Shown: positions 26,528 through 36,128 of the stretch, in pieces | Layout of the letters: the number at the start of each line of letters is the position of its first letter | How positions within the stretch are numbered: position 1 is the stretch's first letter | DNA from: Novosphingobium sp. MW5 | Lineage (GTDB): Bacteria; Pseudomonadota; Alphaproteobacteria; Sphingomonadales; Sphingomonadaceae | DNA: 64,000 bases | Assembly: GCA_025938935.1 (NCBI GenBank) | Contig: JAPCWB010000001.1 | Location: 1,612,001 to 1,676,000 of the forward strand | Direction: 5' to 3' | Notes under the pieces: model-generated | Told to the model about the DNA's origin: nothing | The model's input: the letters and a program-made list of their open reading frames with translations, nothing else | The model's database searches: none | Program-made: the position numbers and the translations under genes

Positions 26528-27979
26528 ATGTTCGACACCTTGTCAGACCGCCTCGGCAGCGTCTTCGACAAGCTGCGTGGGCGCGGTGCGCTCAACGAAC
26601 AGGATGTGCGCGATGCCATGCGCGAAGTGCGGATCGCGCTGCTCGAAGCCGACGTCGCGCTGCCCGTCGCCCGCCGTTTCATCGATGACGTTACCGAAAA
26701 GGCTGTTGGCCAGTCGGTCCTGAAGTCGGTCACGCCCGGCCAGCAGGTCGTCAAGATCGTCAATGACGCGCTGGTCGAGATGCTGGGCGGGGAAGAGGTT
26801 CCCGGGCTCGATCTCAACGCCGCGCCGCCGGTGGTCATCCTCATGGTCGGCCTTCAGGGCTCGGGCAAGACGACCTCGACCGCCAAGCTCGGCAAGCTGC
26901 TGAAAGAGAAGCACGGCAAGAAGGCCATGATGGCGTCGCTCGACGTCAACCGCCCCGCCGCGCAGGAACAGCTGCGCGTGCTGGGTGAGCAGGTCGGCGT
27001 CGCCACCCTGCCTATCATCGCGGGCCAACAACCGGTTGAGATTGCGAGCCGCGCCATGCAGGCTGCCAAGCTGCAGGCGGTGGACGTGCTGCTGCTCGAT
27101 ACGGCGGGCCGCCTCCACGTCGACCAGCAGCTGATGGAAGAGATGAAGGCGGTTGCAGCCATCTCGAATCCCAAGGAAACCCTGCTCGTCGTCGATTCGC
27201 TCACCGGCCAGGACGCGGTGAACGTGGCGCAGAGCTTTGCCGGCCAGGTTGACCTGACCGGCGTGATCCTCACCCGCATGGACGGCGATGCGCGCGGCGG
27301 TGCGGCGCTTTCGATGCGCGCGGTCACCGGCAAGCCGATCAAGTTCGCCGGCATGGGCGAAAAGCTCGACGCGCTTGAAGTCTTCCATCCCGGCCGCGTT
27401 GCGGGCCGCATCCTCGGCATGGGCGACATTGTCTCCATCGTCGAAAAGGCGGCGGCGACAATCAAGGAGGAAGAGGCCGAGGCCATGGCCAAGCGCATGG
27501 CCAAGGGTCAGTTCGACCTCAATGACCTGCGCACCCAGCTTCGCCAGATGCAGTCGATGGGCGGCCTTGGCGCGCTCGCCGGCATGATGCCCGGCATGAA
27601 GAAGGCCAAGGCGGCGATGGAACAGTCGGGCATGGACGATAAGGTCCTGCTGCGCATGGATGCGATCATCGGTTCGATGACGCCCAAGGAGCGCACCCGG
27701 CCCGACCTGCTCAACGCCAAGCGCAAGATCCGTATCGCCAATGGCTCCGGCACCCAGGTGCAGGACGTCAACAAGATCCTGAAGATGCATCAGGAGATGG
27801 AACGCGCGATGAAGCAGATCAAGAAGATGGGCGGCCTCGGCGCGCTGGGCAAGCTGTTCGGCAAGGGCGGGCTGCCCGGCATGGGCGGTGGCGGAATGGG
27901 CGGAGCTGGCGGAGCCGGCGGCCTTCCCGGCCTGGGCGGCGCGATGCCTTCCAACCTCAACGATCTTCTGAAGAAATAA
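26528..27979 (+). CDS. ffh: Signal recognition particle protein Ffh
   Basis: Ffh is the GTPase that with 4.5S RNA targets nascent membrane proteins to FtsY. The domains in order are the N domain (1-90), the G domain with P-loop GLQGSGKTTS (about 108-117), DTAGR and TRMDGDARGG, and a methionine-rich M domain from about 325 (MQSMGG, MMPGMKKAK). The 483-residue product has a glycine-rich end. It starts a run of translation genes (rpsP, rimM). Confidence 0.97.
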   Translation: MFDTLSDRLGSVFDKLRGRGALNEQDVRDAMREVRIALLEADVALPVARRFIDDVTEKAVGQSVLKSVTPGQQVVKIVNDALVEMLGGEEVPGLDLNAAPPVVILMVGLQGSGKTTSTAKLGKLLKEKHGKKAMMASLDVNRPAAQEQLRVLGEQVGVATLPIIAGQQPVEIASRAMQAAKLQAVDVLLLDTAGRLHVDQQLMEEMKAVAAISNPKETLLVVDSLTGQDAVNVAQSFAGQVDLTGVILTRMDGDARGGAALSMRAVTGKPIKFAGMGEKLDALEVFHPGRVAGRILGMGDIVSIVEKAAATIKEEEAEAMAKRMAKGQFDLNDLRTQLRQMQSMGGLGALAGMMPGMKKAKAAMEQSGMDDKVLLRMDAIIGSMTPKERTRPDLLNAKRKIRIANGSGTQVQDVNKILKMHQEMERAMKQIKKMGGLGALGKLFGKGGLPGMGGGGMGGAGGAGGLPGLGGAMPSNLNDLLKK

Positions 27980-28020
27980 GTTTAACCGTATTACTGTGAT
28001 TTGATTGAAAGGTAGTTCAA

Positions 28021-28569
28021 ATGTCTGTTTCCCTTCGTCTTTCGCGTGGTGGTTCGAAGAAGCGCCCGTATTACAAGATCGTCGTCGCCAACAGCCGCGC
28101 CCCGCGTGACGGCAAGTACCTGGAGCAGGTTGGCACCTACAACCCGCTGCTCGCCAAGGATGACGAAAACCGCGTCCGCCTGGTCGAAGACCGCGTGCGT
28201 TACTGGATCGGCGTCGGCGCCCAGCCGACCGACCGCGTTGCCCGCATGCTCGACAAGGCCGGCATCAAGGAGCGCACTGCCACGGTGAACCCGAAGAAGG
28301 GTGAACCGGGCAAGAAGGCCCTCGACCGCGCCGAAGAGAAGGCCGAAAAGCTGCGTGAAGCCGAGGAAGCCAAGAAGGCTGCCGAGGAGGAAGCAGCAGC
28401 CGCAGCTGCCGCTCCTGCTCCCGCCGCTGAAGAAGCTCCGGCTGAAGAAGCTGCCGCCGAGGAAGCTCCGGCCGCTGAAGAAGCCAACGAAGCGACCCCG
28501 AACAGCGACGCCGGCGACGATGCCGATGCCGCTTCGGGCGAAAGCGCCCAGGCTCCGGCCGAGGGCTGA
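28021..28569 (+). CDS. rpsP: 30S ribosomal protein S16 with long Ala/Glu tail
   Basis: Residues 1-80 are a normal S16 ([35 protein letters not shown]). The protein then continues for about 100 residues of Lys/Glu and Ala/Glu repeats, ending in an acidic stretch, for 182 in total. Bacterial S16 is usually 80-100 residues, but acidic extensions occur in several Alphaproteobacteria. The extension is in frame and has no frameshift sign. Confidence 0.96.
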   Translation: MSVSLRLSRGGSKKRPYYKIVVANSRAPRDGKYLEQVGTYNPLLAKDDENRVRLVEDRVRYWIGVGAQPTDRVARMLDKAGIKERTATVNPKKGEPGKKALDRAEEKAEKLREAEEAKKAAEEEAAAAAAAPAPAAEEAPAEEAAAEEAPAAEEANEATPNSDAGDDADAASGESAQAPAEG

Positions 28570-28571
28570 TC

Positions 28572-29063
28572 TTGGCGCAGGACAAGCCCGTGACGCTCGC
28601 CGCCATCATCGGCGCGCATGGTATCACGGGGGAAGTCCGGCTCAAACTGTTCGGTGAAGGCGTGGATTCGCTGCGGCGATTCCGCGCCTTCAACGATTCT
28701 GCCCTGACGCTCGTCAAGCTGAAGGACGATGGCAAGGGCGGCGCGATCGCCCGCTTTGCCGAAGTGACCGACCGCACCGCCGCCGAGGCCCTGCGCGGTA
28801 CGGCACTGACGGTCCCGCGCTCGGCGCTGCCGGACCTGCCCGAGGGCGAATACTACCACGCCGACCTGCTGGGCCTGGCTGCCGTGTCTGATGAGGGCGA
28901 AGCGCTCGGCATGGTGATTGCGGTCGAGAACTTCGGTGCGGGCGATGTGGTGGAGATCCAGCGCCCCAACGGCAAGAAGTTCATGGTGCCAATGCGCGCC
29001 GAGGCCGTGCCTGAGTGGAATGGCGAACGGCTGGTTGTTACCGCGGCTTTCGCGGCAGATTGA
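28572..29063 (+). CDS. rimM: Ribosome maturation factor RimM
   Basis: RimM assists 30S head assembly by binding S19. The 163-residue frame starts at TTG (28572), two bases after the rpsP stop. An in-frame GTG at 28590 is the alternative. The N-terminal domain has GAHGITGEVRLK, and the PRC-barrel has EGEYYHADLLGL and GKKFMVPM. Its last 26 bases overlap the 3' end of a convergent gene. Confidence 0.94.
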   Translation: MAQDKPVTLAAIIGAHGITGEVRLKLFGEGVDSLRRFRAFNDSALTLVKLKDDGKGGAIARFAEVTDRTAAEALRGTALTVPRSALPDLPEGEYYHADLLGLAAVSDEGEALGMVIAVENFGAGDVVEIQRPNGKKFMVPMRAEAVPEWNGERLVVTAAFAAD

Positions 29064-29905
29064 CCAGCTTCTCCACCTCTTTTCCGAACCGCTTCATGTC
29101 AAAGTTCTGCGGATCGTCGTGTGCGTCGGGAATGCCTGCGTCGACCGTGTTATGCTGCGCCGGGATCAGCCAGCGCCCGGCGCGCGCGCTGACGTAGACG
29201 TAGAGCGCCGCCAGCATCCGGTACTGCGCCGGGGTGAAGCCCGGCTTCGGCCCCTCGGTCGCGGCGCGGGTGGTGGCATCGCCGACAAAGCGGCGCGGCT
29301 GTACCGTTTCGATGTGGACGAAGCGCCCGCGCGCCCGGGGCCCGACGACCCGGCTCTCCAGCTTGGTCGCGCGCCATGGCTCCACGGAACTCGTGCCCCG
29401 CCCAGATCTGCCCGACGCGGTTAAGGAAGATGTGCGCTACCGGCTCCTTCGCGATTTCGTCGGTCATGTAGGGCTGGAAGGAATTGACCTTCTCGTCCTT
29501 GTTCAGGTTCCTCGGGAAGGGGTCGGACTTGTAGAACGGCGTGCTGGTATCGTGGATCACATAGTACTGCAGCGGCAGCCCTTCCTCGGTCTGTGAGACC
29601 GGCGCATCGGCATATTGGCGCGCATAGGTGCGGTAAGGCTCAGGGAATGCCTCTATCGCGGCGGCCTTTTGAGCGGGCGAGGGCGGCGGTGCATCGGTCA
29701 TCAGCCGCACGATCACCGGAGGCACCGGCTGCGGCTTCCTCACGGCGAACAGCTCGATCTTGCGCAGCAGGCAGGTGGCCTGTTCGAGCGGCGTGCCGGC
29801 GAAGGTGAGCGTATCGCGGTCAAACCGGCACTCGCCGATTTCCTCAGCCATTGCTGGGAGCGGTATGGCGCAGAGCGCCAGCGGCAACATCAGGGAACTG
29901 CGCAT
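29038..29905 (-). pseudogene. Secreted N-acetylmuramoyl-L-alanine amidase-like protein, frameshifted
   Basis: Two frames on the minus strand become one 288-residue protein when one base is removed near 29382-29386 (HEFRGAM becomes HEFREPWRATKLE). A signal peptide ([20 protein letters not shown]) is followed by features that suit the Amidase_2 fold: VIHDTSTP, HIFLNRVGQ, VHIETVQPRR and HDDPQNFDM as metal and catalytic elements. These enzymes cut MurNAc-L-Ala bonds in peptidoglycan. The assignment is by pattern only. The gene lies opposite to and between rimM and trmD, which normally adjoin. Confidence 0.65.
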
Positions 29906-29985
29906 GGCGGCACCTTCGCCTGTGCCGCGCGGGTGGGCAAGTCAGCAATTGCGCCCGGCGGCGATTTGCCCGAAAGGCGCGTGCC

Positions 29986-30723
29986 ATGACCTTTCGCGCC
30001 ACAGTCCTGACGCTCTACCCGGAAATGTTCCCCGGCCCACTGGGCGTCAGCCTTGCCGGCCGCGCGCGGGAGGACGGGAAGTGGGCGCTCGATGCCGTGC
30101 AGATCCGCGATTTCGCGGCGGACAAGCACCGCACGGTTGATGACACGCCGGCCGGCGGCGGGGCGGGGATGGTGCTGCGGGCGGACGTGTTGGCGAGCGC
30201 CATCGACCATGCGCGCAGGCTCAATCCAGAGGCCCCCGTCATTGCCATGACCCCGCGCGGAAAGCCGCTCACCCAGGCCCGTGTGCGCGAACTTGCCGCC
30301 GGGCCCGGCGTCATCGTCCTGTGCGGCCGGTTCGAGGGATTCGACGAGCGGATTTTCGAAGGCCGACAGGTCGAGGAAGTCTCGGTTGGCGACATCGTCC
30401 TCTCCGGCGGAGAGCCTGCCGCGCTGATGCTGTTAGATGCTTGCATTCGGCTGCTTCCCGGCGTAATGGGCGCGGCTTCCAGCGGGACCGAGGAGTCGTT
30501 CGAGAACGGCCTCCTTGAATATCCGCATTACACTCGGCCTGCCGAGTGGGAAGGACGCACGATCCCTGAAGTGCTGCGATCGGGGGATCATGCGAAGATC
30601 GCGGCGTGGCGAAAGTCACAGTCCGAGATCGATACACGGTTACGCAGGCCGGATCTTTGGGAGCGTCAAGAGGGCGCTCGGGTCCAGTCTGCCTCTGGCG
30701 CGCGGCGTGAAAAGAAGGACTGA
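29986..30723 (+). CDS. trmD: tRNA (guanine-N1-)-methyltransferase
   Basis: TrmD makes m1G37 in tRNAs, which prevents frameshifting. The SPOUT/knot signatures are intact: [37 protein letters not shown] and [10 protein letters not shown]. The ATG at 29986 gives [16 protein letters not shown] (245 residues). The frame is open upstream to 29851 but that stretch overlaps the divergent gene and is not family-like. rplS follows after 6 bases. Confidence 0.96.
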   Translation: MTFRATVLTLYPEMFPGPLGVSLAGRAREDGKWALDAVQIRDFAADKHRTVDDTPAGGGAGMVLRADVLASAIDHARRLNPEAPVIAMTPRGKPLTQARVRELAAGPGVIVLCGRFEGFDERIFEGRQVEEVSVGDIVLSGGEPAALMLLDACIRLLPGVMGAASSGTEESFENGLLEYPHYTRPAEWEGRTIPEVLRSGDHAKIAAWRKSQSEIDTRLRRPDLWERQEGARVQSASGARREKKD

Positions 30724-30729
30724 GGACCA

Positions 30730-31107
30730 GTGAACCTGATCCAGCAGATCGAAGCCGAGGAAATCGCCAAGGCGACCTCTGGCGACAAGGTAATTCCCGA
30801 ATTCCGTCCGGGTGACACCGTGCGCGTCGGCGTGAAGGTTATCGAAGGTGAGCGCAGCCGCGTTCAGATGTACGAAGGCGTTTGCATCGCACGCGCCAAC
30901 AAGGGCATCGGTTCGAACTTCACCGTCCGCAAGATGAGCTTCGGCGAAGGCGTTGAGCGCGTATTCCCGCTCTATTCGCCGAACATCGACAGCATCACCG
31001 TGGTCCGCCGCGGCGTCGTGCGTCGTGCCAAGCTGTACTATCTGCGCGGCCGCACCGGCAAGCGCGCTCGCATCGCCGAGCGCCGCGACACCCGCAACGA
31101 GGGCTGA
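30730..31107 (+). CDS. rplS: 50S ribosomal protein L19
   Basis: L19 lies at the 30S-50S interface. The GTG start gives 125 residues with [20 protein letters not shown] and [19 protein letters not shown], both invariant in the family. It is coupled to trmD and followed by a good terminator. Confidence 0.97.
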   Translation: MNLIQQIEAEEIAKATSGDKVIPEFRPGDTVRVGVKVIEGERSRVQMYEGVCIARANKGIGSNFTVRKMSFGEGVERVFPLYSPNIDSITVVRRGVVRRAKLYYLRGRTGKRARIAERRDTRNEG

Positions 31108-31137
31108 TCGCTCCTCGCCAAGGATGGCAGAAATCAA

Positions 31138-31167
31138 AGGGCTCCGACGATGGTCGGGGCCCTTTTT
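31138..31167 (+). terminator. Rho-independent terminator after rplS
   Basis: The 11-bp stem AGGGCTCCGAC / GTCGGGGCCCT, with loop GATG, leads into a TTTT tail. It lies 30 bases after the rplS stop. Confidence 0.9.
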
Positions 31168-31268
31168 GCATCCTCGCTGCAAGGGCACTGCAATGGGCCT
31201 TTAAGTGTATTGCATTCCTCATACACCCTGTTACTCTGACAGACGGGTAAGGGATGGGGAGAAATTCC

Positions 31269-32591
31269 ATGACAGAGGTGGCGCTGGCGCCGGTACGCGG
31301 CCGTGACCGCATAGACGTGCTCGACATGATGCGGGGGTTTGCCATCCTCTGCATCTTTTACATGAACCTGCCGGCGATGATGGGTCCGATGGCCGCGATG
31401 TTCGGCGATATTCGCGCGCTCGGCTGGTCGGGTGCGGATCAGAAGGCTTGGCTGTTCATGGAAACCTTCCTCGAAGGCACCCAGCGCGGCATGCTGGAGA
31501 TGCTGTTCGGCGCGGGCATGATGGTGACCTTTGCCAAGGCGATGGAGCCGGACGGACCGGTGGCCGTGGCGGACCTCTATATCCGCCGCAACCTGTGGTT
31601 GCTCGCCTTTGGCCTCGTCGACCTCTTCCTGCTCGCCTGGATGGGGGACATCCTCCACATCTACGCACTCTGCGCCCTGGCGCTGTTCCCCTTCCGCAAG
31701 ATGAAGGTGAAGTGGCTGCTGACCATCGGCCTGCTGTTCGCCGCGTTCCAGTTCGTTGGCGGCGCGGTCGAATATGTCAGCCGCTCGCAGACCCAGGCCA
31801 CCTATCACGTGGCGCAGGAAAAGCAGGCGAAGAAGCAGGCGCTGACCAAGGACGAGGCCGAGGCGGTCAAGACCTGGAAGGAGAAGGAAAAGAAGATCGC
31901 CGAAGGCGATCCCATGATCCAGAAGCTGACCAAGGATGAAGCCAAGGCGCGTGACGGCGGCATGTTCGACTATGCCGGCTTCTTCATCTCCACCTACATG
32001 ATGATCAACGCCAAGGGCGCGCTGATGTTCGGCATTATCGAGGCTTTCGGCACCATGCTGATCGGCATTGCCTTGTGGAAGCTGGGCTTCATCCAGGGCA
32101 GGCGAACGACCAGGGAATATGTCTGGGCGCTGGTCATTGCCTATGGCTTCGGTCTCACCGCGCGCTATGTCGGGGGCCTCGAGCGGATGACATTCTCTCC
32201 GATCCCCAAGACCCTCTGGATGACGCAGGAGTTTGCCCGCATCGCGGTCAGCCTGGGCCACGTGGCACTGATCAACCTGCTCATGCGGTTCGACTGGGGC
32301 AAGGGCCTGCTTTCACCGCTCAAGGCTGCGGGGCAGATGGCGTTCTCGCTCTATTTCCTTGAGCAGATCATCGGCATCTGGGTGCTCTATTCGCCAATCG
32401 GGCTGCACCTGCCGGGCGCGCAGGGCTGGGCCTATGTCATGTGGCAGGCCTCGGTGGTGATCGTGCTGCTGCTGATCTTCGCCAATATCTGGATGCGCCT
32501 GTTCCAGTCCGGCCCGCTCGAATGGGTCTGGCGGAGCCTTGCCTACAATCGCAAGCAACCGTTCAGGCGCGGCAAGGCACAGCCGGCGTGA
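31269..32591 (+). CDS. DUF418-family membrane protein
   Basis: The start resembles acyltransferase-like DUF418 proteins (RIDVLDMMRGFAILCIF), and the C-terminal DUF418 block (EYVWALVIAYGFGL, GQMAFSLYFLEQIIG) is present. There are about nine membrane helices. An unusual charged loop of about 60 residues (roughly 180-240, Lys/Glu-rich) lies between helices and could be cytoplasmic. The ATG at 31269 has GGGGAG eight bases upstream. The function of the family is unknown. Confidence 0.82.
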   Translation: MTEVALAPVRGRDRIDVLDMMRGFAILCIFYMNLPAMMGPMAAMFGDIRALGWSGADQKAWLFMETFLEGTQRGMLEMLFGAGMMVTFAKAMEPDGPVAVADLYIRRNLWLLAFGLVDLFLLAWMGDILHIYALCALALFPFRKMKVKWLLTIGLLFAAFQFVGGAVEYVSRSQTQATYHVAQEKQAKKQALTKDEAEAVKTWKEKEKKIAEGDPMIQKLTKDEAKARDGGMFDYAGFFISTYMMINAKGALMFGIIEAFGTMLIGIALWKLGFIQGRRTTREYVWALVIAYGFGLTARYVGGLERMTFSPIPKTLWMTQEFARIAVSLGHVALINLLMRFDWGKGLLSPLKAAGQMAFSLYFLEQIIGIWVLYSPIGLHLPGAQGWAYVMWQASVVIVLLLIFANIWMRLFQSGPLEWVWRSLAYNRKQPFRRGKAQPA

Positions 32592-32616
32592 TCTGACGCG
32601 CTACGGGAGGGCCGCC

Positions 32617-33227
32617 ATGCCCGGATGTCATGACCGAAGGCAGTTCATCGTCTCGGGCCTCGCATTCGGACTGGCGGCTTGCTCTGCCGGGTCGGCCCGG
32701 GCCGCCCCCGTCCGGCCAGTCCTCGCGCCGCCCAACTGATCGCAGCCGCCCGGCGGCAGATCGGCGTCACGCGCAGCTATGCCCCGGCCTATACCGTGCT
32801 CGCCTACCCCAATGGCGATGTGCCGCGGGTGAAGGGCGTCTGCACCGATGTCGTCATCCGCGCCTATCGCGATGCCTTCGCGCTGGATTTGCAGGCAGAG
32901 GTCCACCGCGATATGGTCCGCGCCTTCTCCGCCTATCCGCGCCGCTGGGGGCTGAGCCAGCCGGATCGCAATATCGACCACCGCCGCGTGCCCAATCTCG
33001 CCACCTTCTGGGAGCGGGCGGGCGCGCGGCTGCCGCTGGGCGGCTGGCAGCCGGGCGACCTGTTCTCCTCGCTGGTGGGGGAGCGCCTGCCGCACACCGG
33101 CGTTATCTCTGACCGCCTTTCGCCGCTCGGCAATCCGATGGTGATCCACAACATGGGGCAGGGCACGCAGGAAGAGGACTTGCTGGTGGCGGGCCGCTTG
33201 ATCGCCCGTTTCCGCTGGCGGGTTTGA
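32617..33227 (+). pseudogene. DUF1287 protein, frameshifted by one base
   Basis: A twin-arginine-like or Sec signal (DRRQFIVSGLAFGLAAC) begins at ATG 32617 after GGGAGG, but the mature domain is in another frame. Adding one C to the run at 32705-32709 joins them to 203 residues. The mature part matches DUF1287: YAPAYTVLAYPNGDVPRVKGVCTD, DRNIDHRRVPNL and GDLFSS with HTGVISD. The conserved Cys, His and Asp suggest an NlpC/P60-like hydrolase fold, but its activity is not known. Confidence 0.8.
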
Positions 33228-33272
33228 CCGTCCTGATCTAGGGGCAGCCTCGTCCAGCAGAAGGAAGTGAAC

Positions 33273-34299
33273 ATGGGTTACCGGGTGGTGGTTGTCGGCG
33301 CGACGGGCAATGTCGGGCGCGAGATGCTCAACATCCTCGCCGAGCGCGAATTCCCCTGCGACGAGATCGCCGCGGTCGCCTCGTCACGTTCCACCGGGGA
33401 CGAGCTTGAATACGGCGAAACCGGCAAGATGCTGAAGGTGAAGAACCTTGAGCATTTCGACTTCACCGGCTGGGATATGGCGCTGTTTGCCGTCGGCTCG
33501 GAAGCGACCAAGACCTACGCGCCCAAGGCCGCCGCCGCTGGCTGCGTGGTGATCGACAACAGCTCGCTATACCGCATGGACCCGGACGTGCCGCTGGTCG
33601 TGCCCGAAGTGAACCCCGATGCCATCGGCGGCTATACGGCGAAGAACATCATCGCCAATCCCAACTGCTCGACAGCGCAGATGGTCGTCGCGCTGAAGCC
33701 GCTGCACGATGCGGCGAAGATCAAGCGCGTCGTCGTCGCCACCTACCAGTCGGTCTCCGGCGCGGGCAAGGACGGCATGGACGAACTGTTCGAGCAGAGC
33801 CGCAACATCTTCGTCGGCGATCCCGCCGTGCCGACCAAGTTCACCAAGCAGATCGCCTTTAACGTGATCCCGCACATCGACAGCTTCACTGGATGATGGC
33901 TCGACCAAGGAAGAATGGAAGATGGTGGCCGAGACGAAGAAGATCCTCGACCCCAAGATCAAGGTCACCGCCACCTGCGTGCGCGTGCCGGTCTTCGTCG
34001 GCCACTCCGAAGCGATCAACATCGAGTTCGAGGAAGAGATTTCCGCCAAGCAGGCCCAGAACCTGCTGCGCGAAGCCCCCGGCGTGATGCTCGTCGACAA
34101 GCGTGAGGACGGCGGATACGTCACCCCGATCGAATGCGTGGGTGACTACGCCACCTTCGTGAGCCGCGTGCGCGAGGACCCGACGGTCGACAGCGGGCTA
34201 TCGCTGTGGTGCGTGTCAGACAACCTGCGCAAGGGTGCGGCGCTCAATGCCGTGCAGATTGCGGAACTGCTGGGGCGGCGGTATTTGAAGAAGGGGTGA
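33273..34299 (+). pseudogene. asd: Aspartate-semialdehyde dehydrogenase, frameshifted by one base
   Basis: Asd makes aspartate semialdehyde for lysine/DAP, threonine and methionine. The N-terminal part has VVVGATGNVGREM and the catalytic Cys in NPNCSTAQMV. The frame stops just after HIDSF. Removing one base near 33889 gives DDGSTKEEWK and the rest of the enzyme (CVRVPVFVGHSE with catalytic His), 341 residues in total. Since the cell needs DAP for its wall, a real knockout is very unlikely, so this is probably a sequence error. The ATG at 33273 has AAGGAA six bases upstream. Confidence 0.92.
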
Positions 34300-34312
34300 A
34301 AGAAGGGATCCT

Positions 34313-35590
34313 CTAATCTTTCGATAAAATGGCCTCGTTACCGATGAAGCCAACGTCGAGTTCTTTTCTTGCGCCCACCAACGCCATCGCGGGCATAAGG
34401 CAGGAGTACTTTATGGCGAAAGTCTTGACGTCCTTCAATGCCGACAGGGGAGGCTGAAAGGTCAGTACACCGCGAAAGCTGCGAATTGCTGATCCTTTTG
34501 GTATCCCACAATGCGCCTCGATTGCTCCGGCGAACTTTTCGTCTGACGCGTAAGACGCCCGATTGGGGAAGCCCTGCAAACGCCCAAGTCGATTCAATTC
34601 TGCCTCAGCCCTTTTGATGACGTTCGGCCGGGCCTGATCAGTCAATTCGTCCTGATATTTCGCGCCTAGCTCTGCATTGGCAAAATTGACGAACTCGTTG
34701 TCACTCGCTTCGCGGATGCAGGCGAACTTCTCTGGCGACGCACCGGCATTGGCCCCGATCGAAATTGCATATCCTTGCAAGTCGCTTTCGTAGGTCACGG
34801 TGATGGCGCCTGCTGCAAGGCCGCACTTCGCAAGCTTTTGCTGCATGACTTGCTCGTAAGGAGGTGGAGCGTCGGGTGGCAGTTCCATGATCGCAATATA
34901 ACGGTTGTACGATTGACTGGAAAGAGCAGCTCTATCCCCCATCCTAGCCACCCGCTCATGCTCCGACTTCAACCGCTCCACATCAAACGCATGCTGGGCG
35001 AAAGGCCCATCGCGTTCCACCCAGAACAGGAACAGGTGCGCCGACCAGCGGTTGGGGTTGGGCTGGACGCGGGCGTGGCGGCGGTCGATGCCGCGGTAGA
35101 GGACGCCGTCACCCGGCTGCATCGCCACCGAGGTGTAGGGCTCGTCGCCCCATGTATCCTCGCAGGGCGTCACTTCGGTCACGTGGTGCGATCCTACTTC
35201 GAGCGGCCAGGGCTTGTCGTCGCTGTAGACCAGCGTGAGCGAAATGCTGTGCTCGCTCGATGGCCGGTCGGCGTGGACGCGGCAGATGTCGTCCTTCAGG
35301 TAGATGCGGAAGAAGTCGTAGCTCGGCAGCAGGTCCTTGCCGGTCACGTGGCTGACGATCGGCGTCAGGCCCCAGAGGAAGGTGGTCAGGGGGCGATAGA
35401 AGTGGCCGGAAATGTCCACCGTATCGAACCGGGAAAGCGCCTGGCTCACGGTAAAATCCTGCATCGTCCGGCCGGCTGCTGCCAGGTCGATCTGGATCTG
35501 CTTGTAGAGGTTGGTGGCGACCTCGGGCGGGATCAGGCCCCGGATCGTCGCAAAGCCGTCACGCGCGTAATCACCTTCAACCCGCATCAA
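34313..35590 (-). CDS. 2OG-oxygenase-like domain fused to an unknown C-terminal module
   Basis: Residues 1-205 look like an Fe(II)/2OG oxygenase: HxD at His106-Asp108 (RVHADRP), a distal His at about 172 (DRRHARVQP) and an Arg near 181. Residues about 225-425 (from YNRYIAIMELP) are a different module of unknown function with several Cys (KCGL, FACIRE, EAHCG, KYSCL), ending RKELDVGFIGNEA. The DNA for the C-terminal module is visibly less G+C-rich than that for the first half. I cannot name the substrate or the module. A recombination event or a local mis-join could explain the fusion. Confidence 0.6.
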   Translation of the reverse strand: MMRVEGDYARDGFATIRGLIPPEVATNLYKQIQIDLAAAGRTMQDFTVSQALSRFDTVDISGHFYRPLTTFLWGLTPIVSHVTGKDLLPSYDFFRIYLKDDICRVHADRPSSEHSISLTLVYSDDKPWPLEVGSHHVTEVTPCEDTWGDEPYTSVAMQPGDGVLYRGIDRRHARVQPNPNRWSAHLFLFWVERDGPFAQHAFDVERLKSEHERVARMGDRAALSSQSYNRYIAIMELPPDAPPPYEQVMQQKLAKCGLAAGAITVTYESDLQGYAISIGANAGASPEKFACIREASDNEFVNFANAELGAKYQDELTDQARPNVIKRAEAELNRLGRLQGFPNRASYASDEKFAGAIEAHCGIPKGSAIRSFRGVLTFQPPLSALKDVKTFAIKYSCLMPAMALVGARKELDVGFIGNEAILSKD

Positions 35591-35678
35591 TCATCGTCCC
35601 TTGTCCTGCGGCCAAGCTGGCATCTTTTGCGCCGGGAGCGCAATGGCAAATGGCGCGGGGCGTGCTAATCCAGCGGTT

Positions 35679-36128
35679 ATGACGCTCCAGACGATGACCG
35701 GCGGCTGCCAGTGCGGCCGCGTTCGCTACACGGCAAAAGCTGATCCGGCCGAAGCCTACCTGTGCCACTGCAAGATGTGCCAGCGCGCCACCGGCGGGGT
35801 TGCCGCGGCCTTTGTCGGCGTGAGCCAAGCCGATGTGGCGTGGCAGGGAGAGCCGGACTGGTATGACAGTTCACCCATCGCGCAGCGGCCGTTCTGCTCG
35901 CACTGCGGTACGCCGTTCGGTTTCCGCTTCCGCGAAGGGTCGACCAAGATGGATCTGACCATCGGCACGTTCGATGATTCCTCGCCCTTTGTGCCCAAGC
36001 ACCACTTCGGCGCGGAAAGCCTGCACGAGGCCTGGCTGGATACGTCCGCCCTGCCGCGCATCAAGTCTTCCGATTACGATGTGCTGGTGCAGAAATGGCA
36101 GGACGCGGGCGTGGAGATGCCGAAGTGA
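35679..36128 (+). CDS. GFA-family protein (glutathione-dependent formaldehyde-activating fold)
   Basis: The 149-residue product contains the GFA zinc-binding cysteines in order: GGCQCGRVRY, CHCKMCQRATGG and CSHCGTPFGF. The family includes formaldehyde-glutathione adduct formers, but most members have no proven activity. The ATG at 35679 gives MTLQTMTGGCQCG. Its stop overlaps the GTG of the following hydrolase (GTGA), so the two are translationally coupled. Confidence 0.88.
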   Translation: MTLQTMTGGCQCGRVRYTAKADPAEAYLCHCKMCQRATGGVAAAFVGVSQADVAWQGEPDWYDSSPIAQRPFCSHCGTPFGFRFREGSTKMDLTIGTFDDSSPFVPKHHFGAESLHEAWLDTSALPRIKSSDYDVLVQKWQDAGVEMPK

